A stretch of DNA of 64,000 bases from Paracoccus salipaludis (GTDB lineage Bacteria > Pseudomonadota > Alphaproteobacteria > Rhodobacterales > Rhodobacteraceae). A program made the translations under genes and the position numbers. The number at the start of each line of letters is the position of its first letter. Position 1 is the first letter of the stretch. Location: contig NZ_NSJZ01000008.1 of assembly GCF_002287065.1 (NCBI RefSeq), forward strand, positions 57,821 to 121,820, written 5' to 3'. The notes beneath the pieces were generated by a model. The model did not search any database, had not been told where the DNA came from, and saw only the letters and a list, made by a program, of their open reading frames with translations. Of the stretch, positions 34,798 to 42,693 are shown piece after piece.

Positions 34798-34992
34798 CTA
34801 TCTCCGCCCCCCATAATTCGCCTTCGGCCCGGCGATCCACCAGGCGATGAGCCCTGCGACCGGCAGGATCGCCACGACCAGCACCCAGATCACCTTGCTT
34901 TTGCCCGTCGCGCCCGAGTTGATGATCGAGGCGATGGCCCAGATGTCGAGGACGAAGATGATCAGGCCGAAAACGCTGCCGAAAAGGTTCAT
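34798..34992 (-). CDS. PLDc_N-type small membrane protein
   Basis: The 64-residue protein has two membrane helices, with the PLDc_N (phospholipase D nuclease N-terminal) pattern LDIWAIASIINS then KVIWVLVVAILPVAGLIAWWIAG-like sequence (about 33-55). This is the free-standing form, with no nuclease attached. Its stop lies two bases from the island gene's stop, and it is downstream of hslU but separated by a large hairpin. Confidence 0.85.
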   Translation of the reverse strand: MNLFGSVFGLIIFVLDIWAIASIINSGATGKSKVIWVLVVAILPVAGLIAWWIAGPKANYGGRR

Positions 34993-35008
34993 CGGGATGG
35001 CTCCGTGG

Positions 35009-35071
35009 GTAAGGGGGCGCGACCGGCCCGTTGATGCGTCAACGGACTGGCCGCGCCGGGGTTCCCCTTAC
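35009..35071 (-). terminator. Long nested hairpin at the 3' end of hslU
   Basis: Outer arms GTAAGGGG (35009-35016) and CCCCTTAC (35064-35071) enclose a second stem, CCGTTGA (35028-35034) with TCAACGG (35039-35045) and a TGCG loop. The outer arm includes the hslU stop codon. It probably ends or processes the hslU message before the PLDc_N gene. Confidence 0.7.
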
Positions 35072-36366
35072 AGCACGTAGCGCGACAGGTCGGCCGAGCG
35101 GGCGAGGTCGCCCAACTGGGACTCGACAAAAGCCGCGTCGACCGTGATCGCCTCGCCCTTGCGGTCGGGGGCGGTGAAGGAGAGGTCCTCGAAGACGCGC
35201 TCGATCACGGTGTAAAGGCGGCGGGCGCCGATGTTTTCCACGCTGCCGTTCACCTCGGCCGCGATGCGGGCCAGCGCCGCGATGCCGTCGGGGGTGAAGC
35301 TGACCTCGACACCCTCGGTCCGCATCAGGGCCGCGTATTGCAGGGTGAGGGCGTTGTCCGTCTCGGTCAGGATGCGGACGAAGTCGGCCTCGGTCAGCGC
35401 GCGCAGTTCGACGCGGATCGGCAGGCGGCCCTGAAGTTCGGGCAGCAGGTCCGAGGGCTTGGCGACGTGGAAGGCGCCCGAGGCGATGAACAGGATGTGG
35501 TCGGTCTTCACGGGGCCGTATTTGGTGGACACCGTCGTGCCTTCGATCAGGGGCAGCAGATCGCGCTGGACGCCCTCGCGGCTGATGTCGCCGCCGCGGG
35601 TCTCGGCGCGGGCGCAGACCTTGTCGATCTCGTCGATGAAGACGATGCCGGACTGCTGGACGGCCTCAAGGGCCGCAGCCTTGATCTGCTCGTCGTCCAG
35701 AAGCTTGTCGGCTTCCTCGGCGATCAGCAGGTCGTAGGACTGCGCGACCGTGACCTTGCGGCGCACGCGGCGGCCGCCGAAGGCCTTCATCAGCGCGCCC
35801 AGGTCCATCATCTGGCCCATGCCGGGCTGGCCCGGAACCTCCATCCCCAGGGAGTTCGAGCTGTCGTTCAGCTCCAGCTCGATCACGGTGTCGTCCAGCT
35901 CGCCAGACTTGAGCTTGCGGCGGAACATCTCGCGGGTCTGGTCGCGCGCCTGGTCGCCCGCCAGCGCCGCGATCACGCGGTCCTCGGCGGCGGCCCGGGC
36001 GCGCGACTTCACGGCCTCGCGCATCCGCTCGCGGGTTTCGACCATGGCCGCGTCGGTCAGGTCGCGGATGATCTGTTCCACGTCACGGCCGACATAGCCG
36101 ACCTCGGTGAACTTGGTGGCCTCGACCTTGACGAAGGGGGCCTGCGCAAGCTTCGCCAAGCGGCGCGAGATCTCGGTCTTGCCGACGCCCGTGGGGCCGA
36201 TCATCAGGATGTTCTTGGGGTAGACCTCGTCGCGCAGGTCGTCGGCAAGCTGCTGGCGGCGCCAGCGGTTGCGCATGGCCACCGCCACCGCGCGCTTGGC
36301 CTCGGCCTGGCCGATGATGAAGCGGTCAAGCTCGGCGGTGATCTCGCGGGGGGTCAGGTCGGTCAT
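35068..36366 (-). CDS. hslU: ATP-dependent protease ATPase subunit HslU
   Basis: HslU is the AAA+ unfoldase of the HslVU protease. The 432 residues carry Walker A ([15 protein letters not shown], about 55-69), Walker B in [11 protein letters not shown], the I-domain and the sensor-2 end ([15 protein letters not shown]). The C-terminal SADLSRYVL fits the tail that inserts into HslV. HslV is encoded 3.5 kb upstream on the same strand, not next to it. The gap before hslU (36367-36423) holds an inverted repeat and a loose CTTG/CATAAG pair that could be a promoter. Confidence 0.97.
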   Translation of the reverse strand: MTDLTPREITAELDRFIIGQAEAKRAVAVAMRNRWRRQQLADDLRDEVYPKNILMIGPTGVGKTEISRRLAKLAQAPFVKVEATKFTEVGYVGRDVEQIIRDLTDAAMVETRERMREAVKSRARAAAEDRVIAALAGDQARDQTREMFRRKLKSGELDDTVIELELNDSSNSLGMEVPGQPGMGQMMDLGALMKAFGGRRVRRKVTVAQSYDLLIAEEADKLLDDEQIKAAALEAVQQSGIVFIDEIDKVCARAETRGGDISREGVQRDLLPLIEGTTVSTKYGPVKTDHILFIASGAFHVAKPSDLLPELQGRLPIRVELRALTEADFVRILTETDNALTLQYAALMRTEGVEVSFTPDGIAALARIAAEVNGSVENIGARRLYTVIERVFEDLSFTAPDRKGEAITVDAAFVESQLGDLARSADLSRYVL

Positions 36367-36385
36367 GGCGTCCTCGGGGTTTCGA

Positions 36386-36416
36386 TTGCCGCCGACTTAT
36401 GCAGCCGAGGCGGCAA
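36386..36416 (-). repeat. Inverted repeat between the MaoC-like gene and hslU
   Basis: TTGCCGCC (36386-36393) and GGCGGCAA (36409-36416) form an eight-base perfect stem. There is no T run on the minus strand. It may separate hslU expression from the metabolic trio upstream. Confidence 0.6.
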
Positions 36417-36423
36417 CGCCAAG

Positions 36424-37263
36424 TCACCAGGTGGCGCGGGCCTCCATCGCGACGGGACCGCCGCGTTGCGCGGTCCAGAGTTTCAGGCCGTCACCGTCCT
36501 CGGTCGCGTTCAGGGTGTAGTCGGCGGTGTCGAAGATGGTGGACAGGCTGCGGAAGTCGAAGGTCCGGGGCACGCGGCCGCGGACCCGTTCCGCAAGGTG
36601 GACAAGTTGCGACGCCTGCAGGGGACCGTGGACGATGAGGCCGGGATAGCCCTCGACCTCGCGGACATAGGGGGCGTCGTAGTGGATGCGGTGGCCGTTG
36701 AAGGTCAGCGCCGAATAGCGGAACAGCAGCGGCGCCGTGGGCGCGACCGTGACGCGGTGGGTGCCTTCGGGGGCGGGGGGCGGCGCGGCCTTCGCGGGGC
36801 CTCCGGGCGGGTCGAGGTCGCGGTAGACGATGTCCTGCCGCTCGGTCAGGACATGGCGGCTGCCGCTCTCGATGCGGTGCTCGACGGTGACGAAGCAGAG
36901 GGTGCCGGTGCGGCCCTGCTTGACCGCCACGTCGCGGATGACAGACCGGCGGGTGACGGTTTCGCCGATGCGGATGTCGTCATGGAAGGCAAAGCTGCCG
37001 CCGGCCCACATCCGGCGGGGCAGAGGGACGGGCGGCAGGAAGCCGCCCCGCGCGGGATGGCCGTCGGGGCCAAGCTGGTCCATGGGCGCCGCGGGGGGCG
37101 CGAGGCAGAGGTGGATCATCACCGGGGCCGCCGCGCCGGGCGTGGTGTCGCCGGTCCGGCCGAAGGTGGCGTCGAAGCGTTCGACAAGCGCGGTCGTCAC
37201 CGGTTCGGACTTGGCTTCCTCGCGTCCGATCCAGCTTCGCAGGTGGTCAAGGTCGAGATCCAT
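36424..37263 (-). CDS. MaoC/FAS1-like dehydratase, itaconyl- or mesaconyl-CoA hydratase type
   Basis: This 279-residue hotdog-fold protein has an N-terminal FAS1-like dehydratase half (MWAGGSFAFHDDIRIGETVTRR-type, about 85-107) and a C-terminal half with FRYSALTFNGHRIHYDAPYV (split at about 180-199) and YPGLIVHGPLQA, where Asp/His residues act on enoyl-CoA. The length and order match itaconyl-CoA and mesaconyl-C4-CoA hydratases. It starts in a TGATG overlap with the CoA-transferase gene, which makes a common pathway likely. Confidence 0.8.
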   Translation of the reverse strand: MDLDLDHLRSWIGREEAKSEPVTTALVERFDATFGRTGDTTPGAAAPVMIHLCLAPPAAPMDQLGPDGHPARGGFLPPVPLPRRMWAGGSFAFHDDIRIGETVTRRSVIRDVAVKQGRTGTLCFVTVEHRIESGSRHVLTERQDIVYRDLDPPGGPAKAAPPPAPEGTHRVTVAPTAPLLFRYSALTFNGHRIHYDAPYVREVEGYPGLIVHGPLQASQLVHLAERVRGRVPRTFDFRSLSTIFDTADYTLNATEDGDGLKLWTAQRGGPVAMEARATW

Positions 37264-38357
37264 CACGCGTCTCCCAATGCCGGCACGGGACCATAGCTGC
37301 GGGTCTCGTCGGTGAAAACCGCGCCGGGCGCGGGATAGCTGACGGGACCGGCGGCCGTGTCCACGGTGAGGCGGCGCAGATGGGGGTGCCGCGACAGGGC
37401 GGCCATGTCGTTGACCGAGGCCAGCGCCACGTCGGCGGCTTGCAGGGCCTCGATGGCCTGGGCTTCCGTCATGCGGGCGAAACCGGCGGCGACGGCCGCA
37501 TCCGTCTCGGCGCGGTTCGCGACGCGGGCCACGTTGGTGGCGAAGCGGGGGTCGCGGCCCAGGTCGGGCCGGGCCAGGAAGACCTCGGCCAGCTTGCGCC
37601 ATTCGCGGTCGCTTTGGACCGAGATCAGGATCTGCCGGCCGTCCCCCGTGGTGAAGACGCCATAGGGGGCGATGGAGGGATGCGCCATGCCGATGCGCTG
37701 CGGGGACTTGCCGCCCTCGTGCTGCAGCAGCGGCACCGTCAGCCAGTCGGCCATGACGTCGAACATCGAGACCGAGATGCTGGCGCCCCTGCCCGTCACG
37801 CCGCGGCGGATCAGCGCCTCGAGGATCGCGGCATGCGCCGTGGCACCGGTCGCGATATCCACCATCGAGATGCCGACGCGGGCCGGTTCCTGCGGGCCGC
37901 CGGTGATGGAGCACAGGCCCGATTCCGCCTGGATCAGCAGGTCGTAGGCCTTGCGGTCGGCCATGGGCCCGTCCTCGCCATAGCCGGTGATCGAGCAGGT
38001 GACGAGGCGCGGCCAGTCCGCCGCAAGCCGGTCGAAGCCGAAGCCCAGCCGCGCCAGCGCCCCGCGCCTGAGGTTCTGCACCAGCACGTCGGCGCCATCC
38101 AGCAGGCGGGTGAGCTCCGCCTTGCCCTCGTCGGACGCGAGGTCCAGCACCACGGTTTCCTTGCCGCGGTTCAGCCAGACGAAATAGCTGGACTGGCCCT
38201 TGGCGACCGAGTCGTAGCCGCGGGCGAAATCGCCTTCGGGGCGCTCGATCTTGATGACCCGCGCGCCCGCGTCCGCGAGGCGCAAGGTGGCGAAGGGGGC
38301 GGCGACGGCCTGCTCGATGGCGACAACGGTGAGGCCGGAAAGGGGAAGGGGGCTCAT
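37263..38357 (-). CDS. CaiB/BaiF family (class III) CoA-transferase
   Basis: These enzymes move CoA between carboxylic acids through an aspartyl-CoA intermediate. The 364 residues have the family start GLTVVAIEQAVAAPFATLRLADAGARVIKIERP-type (about 8-40), KETVVLDLAS, DLLIQAESGL (which carries the catalytic Asp) and ITGGPQEPARVG. By context it is likely to be an itaconate, mesaconate or similar dicarboxylate CoA-transferase. It overlaps the genes on both sides by one base. Confidence 0.88.
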   Translation of the reverse strand: MSPLPLSGLTVVAIEQAVAAPFATLRLADAGARVIKIERPEGDFARGYDSVAKGQSSYFVWLNRGKETVVLDLASDEGKAELTRLLDGADVLVQNLRRGALARLGFGFDRLAADWPRLVTCSITGYGEDGPMADRKAYDLLIQAESGLCSITGGPQEPARVGISMVDIATGATAHAAILEALIRRGVTGRGASISVSMFDVMADWLTVPLLQHEGGKSPQRIGMAHPSIAPYGVFTTGDGRQILISVQSDREWRKLAEVFLARPDLGRDPRFATNVARVANRAETDAAVAAGFARMTEAQAIEALQAADVALASVNDMAALSRHPHLRRLTVDTAAGPVSYPAPGAVFTDETRSYGPVPALGDA

Positions 38358-39523
38358 CAGTAGCTCTTCGGCATGCCAAGGACGTGCTGGCCGATGTAGC
38401 CCAGGATCATGTTGGTCGAGATCGGGGCGACCTGGTAAAGGCGCGTTTCCCGGAACTTGCGTTCCACGTCATATTCATTGGCAAAGCCGAAGCCGCCGTG
38501 GAACTGGATGCAGGCGTTCGCCGCTTCCCAGCTTGCCTTGGCGGCAAGGTACTTGGCCATGTTCGCCTCGGCCCCGCAGGGCTGGCCCTCGTCGTAAAGC
38601 CGGCAGGCCTTGAAGCGCATGAGGTTCGCGGCCTCGATCTCGATATAGGCTTCGGCGATGGGGAACTGGACGCCCTGGTTCTGGCCGATGGGGCGGCCGA
38701 AGACGGTGCGTTCGTTGACGTAGCTCACGACGCGGTCGGTGAACCAGTAACCGTCGCCGATGCATTCGGCGGCGATCAGCGCGCGCTCGGCATTCAGGCC
38801 CGAGAGCAGGTGCTTGAAGCCCTGTCCCTCGGTGCCGATGAGGTTCTCGGCCGGGATTTCGAGGTTGTCGAAGAACAGCTCGCTGGTCTCGTGGTTGACC
38901 ATGTTGGCGATGGGCTTGACCGTCAGCCCGCCGCTGGCCTGCGCCTGCTTCACATCGACGATGAAGATGGACATGCCTTCGGACGGCTTCTTCACCCGGT
39001 CGGCGGGGGTGGTGCGCGCGAGCAGGATCATCAGGTCCGAATGCTGGACGCGGCTGATCCAGACCTTCTGGCCGTTGACCACGTAGCGGTCGCCCTTGCG
39101 GGTGGCGGTGGTCTTGATCTTCGTCGTGTCCGAGCCGGTGGTGGGCTCGGTCACGCCCATGCTCTGCAGCCGCAGGTCGCCCGCGGCGATGGGGGGCAGG
39201 TAGCGGCGCTTCTGGTCGGCGGACCCGTGCTTGATCAGGGTGTTGATGACATACATCTGCCCGTGGCAGGCCCCCGAGTTCCCGCCGGAGCGGTTGATCT
39301 CCTCCATGATGACCGAAGCCTCGGTGAGGCCGAGGCCCGAGCCGCCGTATTCCTCGGGGATCAGGGCGGCCATCCAGCCGGCGCGGGTCAGCGCCTCGAC
39401 GAATTCCTCGGGATAGGCGCGGGCCTCGTCGATGCGGCGGTGATAGTCCTCGGGAAATTGCGCGCACAAGGCGCGCACCGCGTCGCGGATGTCCCCATAC
39501 TGGTCGGCGGGCTGTGCGATCAT
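38357..39523 (-). CDS. Acyl-CoA dehydrogenase
   Basis: This FAD enzyme oxidises an acyl-CoA to the 2,3-enoyl-CoA and passes electrons to ETF. The 388 residues have the family marks MGVTEPTTGSDT (about 117-128), VWISRVQHSDLMILLART, and the C-terminal CIQFHGGFGFANEYDVERKFRETR-type sequence (about 335-358). It is first in a three-gene unit with the CoA-transferase and the MaoC-like hydratase. The same three families occur together in the itaconate gene cluster of Pseudomonas aeruginosa. The substrate is inferred only from this context. Confidence 0.92.
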   Translation of the reverse strand: MIAQPADQYGDIRDAVRALCAQFPEDYHRRIDEARAYPEEFVEALTRAGWMAALIPEEYGGSGLGLTEASVIMEEINRSGGNSGACHGQMYVINTLIKHGSADQKRRYLPPIAAGDLRLQSMGVTEPTTGSDTTKIKTTATRKGDRYVVNGQKVWISRVQHSDLMILLARTTPADRVKKPSEGMSIFIVDVKQAQASGGLTVKPIANMVNHETSELFFDNLEIPAENLIGTEGQGFKHLLSGLNAERALIAAECIGDGYWFTDRVVSYVNERTVFGRPIGQNQGVQFPIAEAYIEIEAANLMRFKACRLYDEGQPCGAEANMAKYLAAKASWEAANACIQFHGGFGFANEYDVERKFRETRLYQVAPISTNMILGYIGQHVLGMPKSY

Positions 39524-39888
39524 CGCGGGCCTCCTGTCATGCGGCGGCAGATTAGGGCTGTCAGGGGCGATAAGCCAAATACATGATGGGTCTGATCGTC
39601 ATAGCGAAAAGATATGGATCAGGACGCCCCGTTCGGACCGCACGGCCTGATCCCGGCACCTCGAGGCGCCCCGCGTGGTCCGGCCCACCCCGACCGGCGC
39701 GTCCGGCAGGCCGGGGCACCTGCGGGCGGGGCGCTGCTGCGCAAGCCCGTGGGCGCGCCCGACCGCGCCGGGCAGGGCTGTGGCGCGTGAAATGCCGCGC
39801 CTTCTGCAAAGAAGCGCCTGGAAAGGGCGGCTCCGGCTAGAAAGGGGACCCGCCAAGGGCTGATCCGGTCCCCTTCGCCCGGCGCCGC
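39524..39888. other. Intergenic region between hslV and the CoA gene trio
   Basis: These 365 bases hold no convincing gene; the open frames are Arg/Pro-rich. The right end carries the hslV terminator (39842-39875). The left third (about 39545-39610) is relatively AT-rich (GATAAGCCAAATACATGATG and similar) and probably holds the promoter of the trio. Confidence 0.6.
39842..39875 (-). terminator. Intrinsic terminator after hslV
   Basis: AAGGGGACC (39842-39850) pairs with GGTCCCCTT (39867-39875). On the minus strand the stem ends in CCCCTTTCTAG. It begins 14 bases after the hslV stop and should block read-through toward hslU. Confidence 0.75.
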
Positions 39889-40416
39889 TCAGGCGGCGAT
39901 CCGTTCCACCACCAGGTTGCCGTTGGTGTAAACGCAGATGTCGGCCGCGATCGCCATGGCGCGGCGGGCGACCATTTCGGCGTCGAGGTCGCCTTCCATC
40001 AGCCCCCGCGCCGCCGCCAAGGCGAAGTTCCCGCCCGAGCCGATGGCGGCCACGTCATGTTCGGGTTCCAGCACGTCGCCCGCGCCGGTCACGACATAAA
40101 CCTGCGCCCCATCGGTGACGATCAGCATGGCTTCCAGGTTGCGCAGGTACTTGTCGGTGCGCCAGTCCTTGGCAAGTTCCACGCAGGCGCGCTGCAACTG
40201 GCCCGGCGCGGATTCCAGCTTGCGCTCAAGCCGTTCCAGCAGGGTGAAGGCATCGGCGGTCGAGCCGGCGAAGCCCACCACTACGTCGCGCCCGCCCGGC
40301 GACAGGCGGCGCACCTTGCGGGCCGTGCCCTTCATCACCGTCTGGCCCACGCTGACCTGCCCGTCGCCGGCGACGACGACCTCATTGCCGCGGCGCACCG
40401 CCAGGATCGTGGTCAT
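39889..40416 (-). CDS. hslV: ATP-dependent protease proteolytic subunit HslV
   Basis: HslV is the N-terminal-threonine protease of the HslVU complex. The 175-residue product starts [10 protein letters not shown], so Met removal exposes the catalytic Thr. It continues with [35 protein letters not shown] and [13 protein letters not shown]. It aligns closely in length with E. coli HslV (176). It has a possible heat-shock promoter (40452-40490) and its own terminator; the hslU gene is separate. Confidence 0.97.
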   Translation of the reverse strand: MTTILAVRRGNEVVVAGDGQVSVGQTVMKGTARKVRRLSPGGRDVVVGFAGSTADAFTLLERLERKLESAPGQLQRACVELAKDWRTDKYLRNLEAMLIVTDGAQVYVVTGAGDVLEPEHDVAAIGSGGNFALAAARGLMEGDLDAEMVARRAMAIAADICVYTNGNLVVERIAA

Positions 40417-40451
40417 GGCTCTTCTTCCCCTTCGTTGAACTTGCGGGCCCC

Positions 40452-40490
40452 AGATATGGGCGCGCGCCGGCTTCCGCAACGCGGGCGCGC
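40452..40490 (-). promoter_or_regulatory. Candidate heat-shock (RpoH) promoter of hslV
   Basis: On the minus strand GTTG (40490-40487) and CATATCT (40458-40452) resemble the alphaproteobacterial RpoH consensus CTTG / CYTATNT, with one mismatch each and slightly long spacing. It ends 36 bases before the hslV start. hslV is a classic heat-shock gene, which is the main support. Confidence 0.35.
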
Positions 40491-40506
40491 CGATTACGCT
40501 GCCGCC

Positions 40507-41409
40507 ATGCCGCCGCCGCCCACCCTTCGCGTCTACCTTCACGGGCACATGCTGCGCACCGCGCGCGCGGGGACCTTTCCGGCGATGGCCGTGCTGGCCC
40601 GCACGGTCGAGGCGCAGGGCTGGCGCGTGCTGTTCGAGCGCGCTTCGGCGCAGGCGCAGGACAGCCCGCCCCCGCCGGGCGACCACGCGTTGCTTCACAT
40701 GAAGCAGCCCCGCCACCCGCGCACGCTGACCCTGCGCCGCGCCTATCATTATCCCTTCTGGCGCATCGAGCCGGTAGCCGAGCGCTGGCGCTTTGCCGTG
40801 GCGCAGGCGCGCTTCGACCCCGAGGCGGTGGATCCCGGCGAGGCTGCCGCCTTTGTCCGCCGCCTGCGCGCCCGCGTCCTGCCGGGGCCCGAACCTGCGC
40901 AGGGCGATCACGTCCTTGTCCCGCTGCAGGGCCACCTGCGCCGCACCCGGTCCTTCCAGTCCATGAGCCCGGTCGAGATGCTGGACGCCGTCTGCCGCAC
41001 AGGCCGCCCGGTGGTGGCGACGCTGCACCCGTCCGAAAGCTACGATGCCGCCGACCATGCCGCGCTGGCCCGGCTGGCGGCCCGGCACCCGAACCTGACG
41101 CTGGGCGGCGACACGATGGCGCTGCTGCGGGACTGCGCCTTTGTGGCCACCCAGAACAGCGCGGTCGCCTTCGACGGCATGATCCTGGGCAAGCCCGCGG
41201 TTCTGTTCGCGCAGATCGACTTCCACCACGCGGCCCTGAACGTCGCCGACCTGGGGGCCGAGGCCGCGCTGGCCCGGGCCGCGGACGCGCGGCCGCCGCT
41301 CGACCGCTATGTGCACTGGTTCCTCAGGACCCAGGCCATCGACGCGCAGGCGCCGGATGCGGGCGCGCGGATGCTGGCCGCGATGCGCCGGGGCGGCTGG
41401 CCGCTGTAA
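40507..41409 (+). CDS. Capsule-type (KpsC/KpsS-like) glycosyltransferase-like protein
   Basis: The 300-residue protein resembles capsular Kdo-transferase or export proteins in its C-terminal half: [17 protein letters not shown] (about 138-154), VATLHPSES, then [23 protein letters not shown] (split at about 216-238), which mirrors the NSxxxxxxLxxGKP signature of KpsC/KpsS. The N-terminus lacks a signal peptide. It has no capsule genes nearby and might act on a surface glycan together with other dispersed enzymes, such as the GT29-like protein at 1506. It is divergent from hslV. Confidence 0.55.
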   Translation: MPPPPTLRVYLHGHMLRTARAGTFPAMAVLARTVEAQGWRVLFERASAQAQDSPPPPGDHALLHMKQPRHPRTLTLRRAYHYPFWRIEPVAERWRFAVAQARFDPEAVDPGEAAAFVRRLRARVLPGPEPAQGDHVLVPLQGHLRRTRSFQSMSPVEMLDAVCRTGRPVVATLHPSESYDAADHAALARLAARHPNLTLGGDTMALLRDCAFVATQNSAVAFDGMILGKPAVLFAQIDFHHAALNVADLGAEAALARAADARPPLDRYVHWFLRTQAIDAQAPDAGARMLAAMRRGGWPL

Positions 41410-41481
41410 GGGCCCCGGGGCTTGCGCCCGGCCCGGCCCTTCCGCAAAGTCCGCCGGTCAAGCGGGGCGGGAGGGGCAGGC

Positions 41482-42693
41482 ATGTCGGACAGGGTGGTGA
41501 TCGTGGGCGCGGGGCAGGGGGGGCTGCAGGCCGCGGCCAGCCTGCGGCAGGAGGGCTTCGCGGGACCCATCACCCTGGTCGGGGACGAGCCGGGACTGCC
41601 CTACCAGCGCCCGCCGCTGAGCAAGGCCTACATGAAGGACGGCGACGAAAGCCGGCTGGCGCTGAAGCCCGCGTCCTTCTTCGAGACGGCCGGCATCGAT
41701 TACCGCCCGGGCATCATCGTGGCCGCCATCGACCGGCCCGCCGGCGAGGTGGTGCTGGAGGATGGCGGGCGCATCCCCTTCGACCGCCTCGTGCTGGCGA
41801 CCGGCGCGCGCAACCTGCGCCCGCCGCTGCCGGGCCTCGACCTGCCCGGCGTGCACGAGCTGCGGGGCCTGGCCGACGCCGCGCGGCTGCGCGCCATGGC
41901 CGAGGGCGTCAGCCGCGCGGCGGTGATCGGCGGCGGCTTCATCGGGCTCGAGTTCGCGGCCGTCGCCGCCGCGCGCGGCATCGAGGTCACGGTGATCGAG
42001 GCCGCCGACCGGCTGATGTCCCGCGCCGTGACGCCGCCCATGTCGCAGCGCTTTCTCGATTTCCACCGCGAGTCCGGGGTCGATGTTCGGCTGTCCTCGC
42101 TGGGCGCCGGGATCGCCGGGACATCCGCGGCCGAGGGCGTGGCGCTGGCCGACGGCCGGACGGTTCCCGCCGACCTCGTCCTGCTGGCCGCGGGCGTGCG
42201 CCCCAATGTCGAGCTTGCCGCCGAGGCGGGGCTGGCGGTCGCCAACGGCATCGTCGTGGACGGGCACCTGCGCACGAGCGACCCGCGCGTCTTCGCCATC
42301 GGCGATTGCGCCAACTTCCCGCTGCACGGCATCGCCACGCGTCTGGAATCGGTGCAGGCGGCGGTCGATCACGCCCGCCATGTCGCCCGCACGATCACCG
42401 GGGCCGAACAGCCGCCCTATGATGCGCTGCCCTGGTTCTGGTCGGACCAAGGGCCACTGAAGCTGCAGATCGCGGGGCTGTCCACCGGCTGGGACGACAC
42501 CCATGTCCTGACCGACGCCAGTGGAGCGGTCGACACGGTGCTGGCCTTCCGCGACGGGCGGCTGATCGCGGTCGAGACGGTGAACCAGGCCGGGCGGCAC
42601 ATGGCGGCGCGCAAGCTGCTGGCGGGCGCGCCGGTCACCCGCGACCGGCTGCAGGGGTTGGACTGGGACCTGCGGGCGGCCTTGGCGGCCTAG
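41482..42693 (+). CDS. FAD-dependent ferredoxin reductase-like oxidoreductase
   Basis: The 403-residue flavoprotein is of the putidaredoxin/rhodocoxin reductase type. It has an FAD-binding VIVGAGQGGLQAA (5-17), PYQRPPLSKAYM, the NAD-binding VIGGGFIGLEFAA (about 153-165), VFAIGDCAN (about 270-278) and a C-terminal domain with DALPWFWSDQGPLKLQIAG-like sequence. It should shuttle electrons from NADH to a [2Fe-2S] ferredoxin, but neither a ferredoxin nor a cytochrome P450 is adjacent. GGGAGGGG at 41470-41477 supports the start. Its TAG and the antiparallel stop of the SbcC-like gene share the same CTAG. Confidence 0.88.
   Translation: MSDRVVIVGAGQGGLQAAASLRQEGFAGPITLVGDEPGLPYQRPPLSKAYMKDGDESRLALKPASFFETAGIDYRPGIIVAAIDRPAGEVVLEDGGRIPFDRLVLATGARNLRPPLPGLDLPGVHELRGLADAARLRAMAEGVSRAAVIGGGFIGLEFAAVAAARGIEVTVIEAADRLMSRAVTPPMSQRFLDFHRESGVDVRLSSLGAGIAGTSAAEGVALADGRTVPADLVLLAAGVRPNVELAAEAGLAVANGIVVDGHLRTSDPRVFAIGDCANFPLHGIATRLESVQAAVDHARHVARTITGAEQPPYDALPWFWSDQGPLKLQIAGLSTGWDDTHVLTDASGAVDTVLAFRDGRLIAVETVNQAGRHMAARKLLAGAPVTRDRLQGLDWDLRAALAA

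Larger units (their letters stand above)
33458..34800. mobile_element. AT-rich island, probably horizontally acquired
   Basis: Base composition falls sharply just after the lipocalin stop and recovers at the PLDc_N gene. Codons such as ATA, AGA, TTA and CTA, nearly absent elsewhere in the window, are common in its single gene. No integrase, transposase, tRNA or clear flanking repeat was found, so the means of entry is unknown. The left part (33458-33701) is noncoding and contains GAGCGC-TGTG-GCGCTC (33485-33500). Confidence 0.7.

Noticed and set aside
33458..34800. Attachment-site duplication at the edges of the AT-rich island
   Set aside because: I compared the sequence on both sides and found only short chance matches (CTCCG), too short to call.
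35338..37296. A 652-residue plus-strand frame across hslU and the MaoC-like gene
   Set aside because: It spans two well-supported genes on the other strand and has no recognisable domain.
39561..39840. Short overlapping frames on both strands in the hslV-trio gap
   Set aside because: Both are Arg/Pro-rich, have no Shine-Dalgarno site, and one crosses the promoter side of the trio. They look like chance frames in GC-rich DNA.
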